A stretch of DNA of 64,000 bases, taken from Streptomyces klenkii. GTDB taxonomy: Bacteria > Actinomycetota > Actinomycetes > Streptomycetales > Streptomycetaceae. The translations under genes were made by a program, and so were the position numbers. The notes beneath the pieces were generated by a model. The model was not told the DNA's origin. It ran no database searches and worked only from the letters and a program-made list of their open reading frames with translations. Below are positions 60,436-64,000 of this stretch, one piece after another. How positions within the stretch are numbered: position 1 is the stretch's first letter; each line of letters opens with the position of its first letter. The stretch is from contig NZ_RBAM01000002.1 in the NCBI RefSeq assembly GCF_003626645.1, positions 310,001 through 374,000 on the forward strand, read 5' to 3'.

Positions 60436-61690
60436 CGGTCGTACCCCAGCTGTACAGCCGGTCGTCGAGCTCGCGCACGTACGGCTCGTGCTGCCACGGC
60501 GTGAGTGCCCGGCGCACCTCGCGCACGCGCTCCATGCCGGTCGCGTACCAGGTGAGGTGAAGCTGGTCGAGGGCACGGATCGCGTACGTGCATGCCTCCT
60601 CGGGGCGCTTGGCGGCCGCTTCCACGGCTGCGAGGTCGCCCAGGATCACCGTGCGCTGCTTGTCGGACTCCAGGGGCAGCTCCTCCAGGACGCGGAGGAG
60701 TGTCTCCCGGGCCTGCGGCAGGTGCCCGGCCCTCAGCTGTGTGTTGCCCTTGAAGGCGGCCAGCCTGGTGGCGTCGAACCAGTCGAGCCAGTCCGGCGGC
60801 GGACAAACGGGCCCTGTGGAGAGGACATCCTCACCATGGGAGATGAGGTGCAGCGCGGCGCGCGGATTGCCGCACCGGGTCTCGCACTCGGCCTCCACGG
60901 CGTCCAGCCAAGCCAGGAATTCCGCCGACGGGGTGGCGCGCCGAGCGTACGCCCGTGCCGCGACCATGCGCTCGGCGGCTTCGTCCCGTTTGCCGGCCCA
61001 GCCGGGAATGAACGCCGTATGGGCCAGGATCGCGCTGCCGAGGAGGGAGTCGTCCGCTTCACCGGCTGCTTGCAGGGCGCGCAGGAGCGTCTCGGCCGCC
61101 TGCTCCGGCTGTTGCAGATCGAAGAACTCGATGCGTCCGGCCAGGAGGAAGGACTCCGCCAGGGCCGCTGCAAGGACGTGGCGGGCTGTCCCCCTCGTGT
61201 CCGGCAGGAGAGCGCAGCCGAGGTGCGCGTGTCCCAGCACGGCGGGGTGGAGCGTCGCCGGAGCAACGCTCCAGTAGAGCCGTCTGTGAGACCGCGTCAC
61301 CTCGCTGAAGTCGGTGCCGACTGTTGCCGGCTGGGGCGCGGCGACGGCTCGGAGCGGAGCGGAGCCCAGTCCCGCGACCGCGGCGGTGGCGGCGACGGAA
61401 TTCCGCCGTACGGGGTCGGGACGGTCGCCCCCCGGACCCCAGGGGGGCGTGAAGCCCAGCTCTTCCAGGCCTTGGCCGAGCAGGTGGGCGAGGACGCGCC
61501 CGATGTCGGGCTGGGGCCACGGCGGGGTGGGCGATTCCCATCGCCGGACCTGCCGGACTCCCACCGTGACCCCGCGGAGCCCGAGCTGTGGCGCTGCCCC
61601 GGTGATGGCGTCGGCCAGCTTCTGCTGGGACGTGTATCCGGCTGCCATTCGGGCGGCCTTGAGGCGGTTGTTCCCGACCGAACGTGACAC
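60416..61690 (-). CDS. Helix-turn-helix regulator with C-terminal TPR-like domain
   Basis: The 424-residue protein has an N-terminal XRE-like helix-turn-helix (LKAARMAAGYTSQQKLADAITG, then GVTVGVRQVRRWE). A long helical-repeat domain with TPR-like segments (about 160-420) follows. This architecture is common in Streptomyces regulators of uncertain target. GTG 61690 has GGAGGTCTTGT upstream; the frame opening further upstream is non-coding. It is divergent from the next hypothetical gene. Confidence 0.83.
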   Translation of the reverse strand: MSRSVGNNRLKAARMAAGYTSQQKLADAITGAAPQLGLRGVTVGVRQVRRWESPTPPWPQPDIGRVLAHLLGQGLEELGFTPPWGPGGDRPDPVRRNSVAATAAVAGLGSAPLRAVAAPQPATVGTDFSEVTRSHRRLYWSVAPATLHPAVLGHAHLGCALLPDTRGTARHVLAAALAESFLLAGRIEFFDLQQPEQAAETLLRALQAAGEADDSLLGSAILAHTAFIPGWAGKRDEAAERMVAARAYARRATPSAEFLAWLDAVEAECETRCGNPRAALHLISHGEDVLSTGPVCPPPDWLDWFDATRLAAFKGNTQLRAGHLPQARETLLRVLEELPLESDKQRTVILGDLAAVEAAAKRPEEACTYAIRALDQLHLTWYATGMERVREVRRALTPWQHEPYVRELDDRLYSWGTTVSALRR

Positions 61691-61881
61691 AAGACCTCCG
61701 GGGGCATCCTGGCGATGGCAGCACCGTATGCCTGAACAAGGGCTTCTGTTCAGCCTTTTGGGCGACTGGAGGTCCTTGGGAGGTCCGTTCGAAGCCCTTT
61801 CAGAGCCCTCGTCCGGGCCAGGGCCCACCGGGATGCTGGGGCCGTCACCCCATCCGTGCCGAGCACACTCCGGAGCCGCCC

Positions 61882-62328
61882 ATGTTCAGCCATGCCGCCT
61901 ACTGGCTCGCCGCAGGTGAGCGTCATCCTCAAGGCGTCCGGGAAGCCTGGACCCGGGGTGCTCCCGCCATGCTGCGCACCGGTCTCTTCTTCGACGCCGT
62001 CCGGCTGTCCGCCGAGGTCGTTCACGCCCGGGCCGGGGGAGGGGACCGGGACGCCGTCGAGCGGGTCTTCCGGGAGGCCGGTGTCGAGTGCGGGGTGATC
62101 GTCAATCCCGCGCGGCGCTGGTATTACGTCCTCGTGCCGTGCGGCACCGCCGCGTCCTGGGACGAGTCCGGCACCGAGGCGCTGGGGACTGCCTGTTTTC
62201 TGGGGGTGCCGGCGCCGGGGCGGGGTGGGCCGCCCGGGGCGCATTGGCTGTTGGGGCCGCCCCTCGGGGCGGAGGGGCTGTGCGGGCCCGGGGCCGTCAA
62301 GGCCGTGGCTGTGGCGGCTGCCGGGTAG
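61882..62328 (+). CDS. Hypothetical protein, possibly Streptomyces-specific
   Basis: The 148-residue protein (MFSHAAYWLAAGERHPQGV start) has no motif I recognise. It is soluble, Gly/Ala-rich at the C-terminus, with an internal VFREAGVECGVIVNPARRWYYVLVP segment. It starts at ATG 61882 after CGGAG. It is divergent from the HTH/TPR regulator, which may control it. No function is assigned. Confidence 0.7.
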   Translation: MFSHAAYWLAAGERHPQGVREAWTRGAPAMLRTGLFFDAVRLSAEVVHARAGGGDRDAVERVFREAGVECGVIVNPARRWYYVLVPCGTAASWDESGTEALGTACFLGVPAPGRGGPPGAHWLLGPPLGAEGLCGPGAVKAVAVAAAG

Positions 62329-62393
62329 TCGGGGGTGTGGTCCGGGGGCCTAAGAGGCGGGACAGCCACCATGCTGTGGATCCTGTGGGCATG

Positions 62394-63353
62394 TCAGTCT
62401 CCCGGGTGGAGGAGGGCCGTGATGCGGGCGGCTGCCGTAGCCAAGTGGTGGCGGGATTCGGCCAGTTGGGCGGGGGTCACGCCGTGGTCGCGGGCCGCGT
62501 CGCGGATGTCGTCGCGGAAGCGGTCGAGGAGGCGGTCCAGGTCGCGGGCCGGGTCCTTGGAGAGGCTGTCCGCGGCTTCGGCCCACTCCGGTGCCGGGCC
62601 CGCCGGCTGCTCGGCACGCGGGGTGCCGTTCGTGCCGGCCCCGTCCGCCGTTCCCGCCGCCCCCGGTGTCCAGCCCGTGAACGCTCCGAACTCCTTCGCC
62701 AGGGCGCTGACGCCCTCCGCGATGCCCGTCGGCCAGTCGCCGCGGCGCACCTGCTCCTGGACCTGTTCCTGGACGCGCTCGGTGATGCGCCGGACCTCTT
62801 CGCGGGCCTTCTCCTGGGCCTCCCGGGCCTGGTGGCGGGCCTGCTGCGCGTCCTGGCGGGCGCGCCGGCTCTCCTCCTTCGCCCGGCGGGCCTGCTCCTT
62901 CCACTGCTCCTTCGCGCGGCGGAAGTCCTCCTTGGCGCCGTCGAAGGAGTGGGCGTCCCCCGACGCGCGGGTCAGCCGGGCGGCTTCGCGCATCTGGCGC
63001 CGCAGGTCGCCCGCGGCGCCCCGGACGTCCTCGCGGATGTCGGCCGCGAGGGCGGAGACCGACTCGCGGATCTCCAGCTCCAGCTCGGCCAGTTCGCCCT
63101 GCCGGCCGGCGAGTTCGGCGCGGCCGGCGGCGGTGATCGCGTAGACCTTGCGGCCGCCCTCGGTGGTGTGCGTGACGAGGCCCTCGGCCTCCAGCTTGGC
63201 CAGCCGCGGGTAGACCGTGCCGGCGGACGGGGCGTACAGGCCCTGGAAGCGCTCCTCCAGCAGCCGGATGATCTCGTAGCCGTGGCGGGGCGCCTCGTCG
63301 AGCAGCTTGAGCAGGTAGAGGCGGAGCCGGCCGTGGGCGAAGACGGGGGGCAT
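62394..63353 (-). CDS. PadR-family regulator with long coiled-coil extension
   Basis: The 319-residue protein has a PadR winged helix at the N-terminus (YLLKLLDEAPRHGYEIIRLLEERFQGLYAPSAGTVYPRLAKLEAEGLV). An Ala/Arg/Glu-rich coiled coil (about 115-195: EDFRRAKEQWKEQARRAKEESRRARQ) and a low-complexity linker follow. It overlaps the DUF4097 gene as ATGA, so both are in one operon and translation is likely coupled. The extended C-terminus is unusual for PadR proteins. Confidence 0.86.
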   Translation of the reverse strand: MPPVFAHGRLRLYLLKLLDEAPRHGYEIIRLLEERFQGLYAPSAGTVYPRLAKLEAEGLVTHTTEGGRKVYAITAAGRAELAGRQGELAELELEIRESVSALAADIREDVRGAAGDLRRQMREAARLTRASGDAHSFDGAKEDFRRAKEQWKEQARRAKEESRRARQDAQQARHQAREAQEKAREEVRRITERVQEQVQEQVRRGDWPTGIAEGVSALAKEFGAFTGWTPGAAGTADGAGTNGTPRAEQPAGPAPEWAEAADSLSKDPARDLDRLLDRFRDDIRDAARDHGVTPAQLAESRHHLATAAARITALLHPGD

Positions 63354-64000
63354 CAGAGGACCTTTCCCTGGGCGGGGGCGTCGTCGTCCGCCCACTCGTC
63401 GGTGTCGTCGGCGTCCGGCCCCTGGAGCAGCGCGACGGCGCCCGAGACGCTGGTGACCTTGATCTGCCCGCGGCCGGCGCCGAGCCGGCCGGTGATGTTC
63501 CGCGAGCCGAACTGGTCCTTGACCCACAGCTCCGGGAAGGAGCACGAGACCGGGCCGACCGTGGTGCCCGCGTCCACCGCCGCGTCCGCCGAGGACGGCA
63601 GCCGGACGGCGACCTCGCCGGAGACCGTGGTGACCGCCAGGTCGACGGCCGGCGCGGCCGGCGCCAGGTCGATCACCACGTTGCCGCTGACCGAGTCGGC
63701 CTTGATCCGGCCGCCCGAGCACTCCACGAGCGTGAGGTCGCCGGAGACGCCGTTGCAGCGCACGTCGCCCCCGAGGCGCTGGGCCTCCACCCGGCCCGAG
63801 ACCGTCTCCGTACGGACGTCGCCGGTGATGCCGACGAGCGTGGTGTCGCCGGAGACCCCCGAGACCTTCGTGTCGCCCGCGATGCCGGAGACCACGGCGC
63901 TCGCCCCGACGATGCCGACCTTGACGTCGGCGGTCGCGGGCACGGTGAGCGTCACGCCGGCCGAGCGGTTCCAGTTCTTGCGGCCGAACCAGCCGAGGAG
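63353..64000 (-). CDS. DUF4097 beta-strand repeat protein (5' end outside window)
   Basis: The fragment encodes repeated VSGDxxLxxVSG strands (for instance KVSGVSGDTTLVGITGDV), the signature of DUF4097 adhesin-like beta-solenoid proteins. The frame is open to the window edge (FGRKNWNRSAG upstream). It overlaps the PadR gene by ATGA. Likely surface- or membrane-associated; function unknown. Confidence 0.85.
   Translation of the reverse strand, partial: LLGWFGRKNWNRSAGVTLTVPATADVKVGIVGASAVVSGIAGDTKVSGVSGDTTLVGITGDVRTETVSGRVEAQRLGGDVRCNGVSGDLTLVECSGGRIKADSVSGNVVIDLAPAAPAVDLAVTTVSGEVAVRLPSSADAAVDAGTTVGPVSCSFPELWVKDQFGSRNITGRLGAGRGQIKVTSVSGAVALLQGPDADDTDEWADDDAPAQGKVL

Overview
The window is Streptomyces (or a very close relative) chromosome. 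GC is very high with strong third-position bias, GTG starts and ATGA/GTGA overlaps are common, TTA leucine codons are rare, and marker families such as DasR, WhiB-like WblE, SigH/RshA, nickel SodN/SodX and PdtaS are present. From about 8.7 kb to 59.7 kb the gene order resembles, from memory, the S. coelicolor dasR-to-sodN-to-malic-enzyme neighbourhood. No rRNA, tRNA, CRISPR array, insertion sequence or prophage was seen.

Layout. (1) 1-1830: end of a beta-carbonic anhydrase and a SulP anion transporter. (2) 1880-8555, minus strand: a tightly overlapping five-gene operon of unassigned function. In transcription order it encodes a radical SAM/SPASM enzyme, an alpha/beta-hydrolase fused to a DegT aminotransferase, a LuxC-like acyl reductase, a LuxE-like acyl synthetase and a PhyH dioxygenase. 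Its promoter has a perfect 10-bp DasR core touching the -35 box, and three of its genes carry TTA codons. This is the best candidate for an undescribed system. (3) 8691-16684: the N-acetylglucosamine regulon core, with dasR, the dasABC (GlcNAc)2 importer, a GH3 hexosaminidase, nagB and a SIS sugar isomerase, plus several DasR sites. (4) 16785-24949: SDR/TetR pair, PdtaS-type sensor kinase (with its own dre-like box), wblE, a lipid kinase, and the rshA-sigH stress module. (5) 25029-34074: antiporter, PLP desulfhydrase, amidase, glutaminase, orphan FabH with a large operator-like palindrome, a tatA-phoA pair, and an LCP protein. (6) 34276-43917: TPM-domain protein, OmpR/HK two-component system, LysR/MFS pair, a second SigB-type sigma factor, secreted acid phosphatase. 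(7) 44079-51835: ArsR with P3-type ATPase, sodN/sodX, CGNR regulator, methyltransferase, Uma2 protein, GH5 enzyme. (8) 51843-64000: MDR oxidoreductase, TolB-like propeller (TTA codon), malic enzyme, a polar amino-acid ABC importer with an unusual repeat-bearing permease, HTH/TPR regulator, PadR and DUF4097 proteins.

How parts fit together. DasR senses phosphorylated aminosugars. The (GlcNAc)2 taken up by DasABC is cut by hexosaminidase and deaminated by NagB. The same regulator appears positioned to control the adjacent five-gene operon, whose translation would also depend on the bldA tRNA, so chitin/cell-wall turnover and development could jointly switch it on. The LuxE/LuxC/DegT set suggests a carboxylate-to-aldehyde-to-amine conversion; this is inference.

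A second theme is short tandem repeats of 9-12 bp in many intergenic gaps, several starting on a stop codon, and one exact 11-bp x 6 array at 56209-56274.
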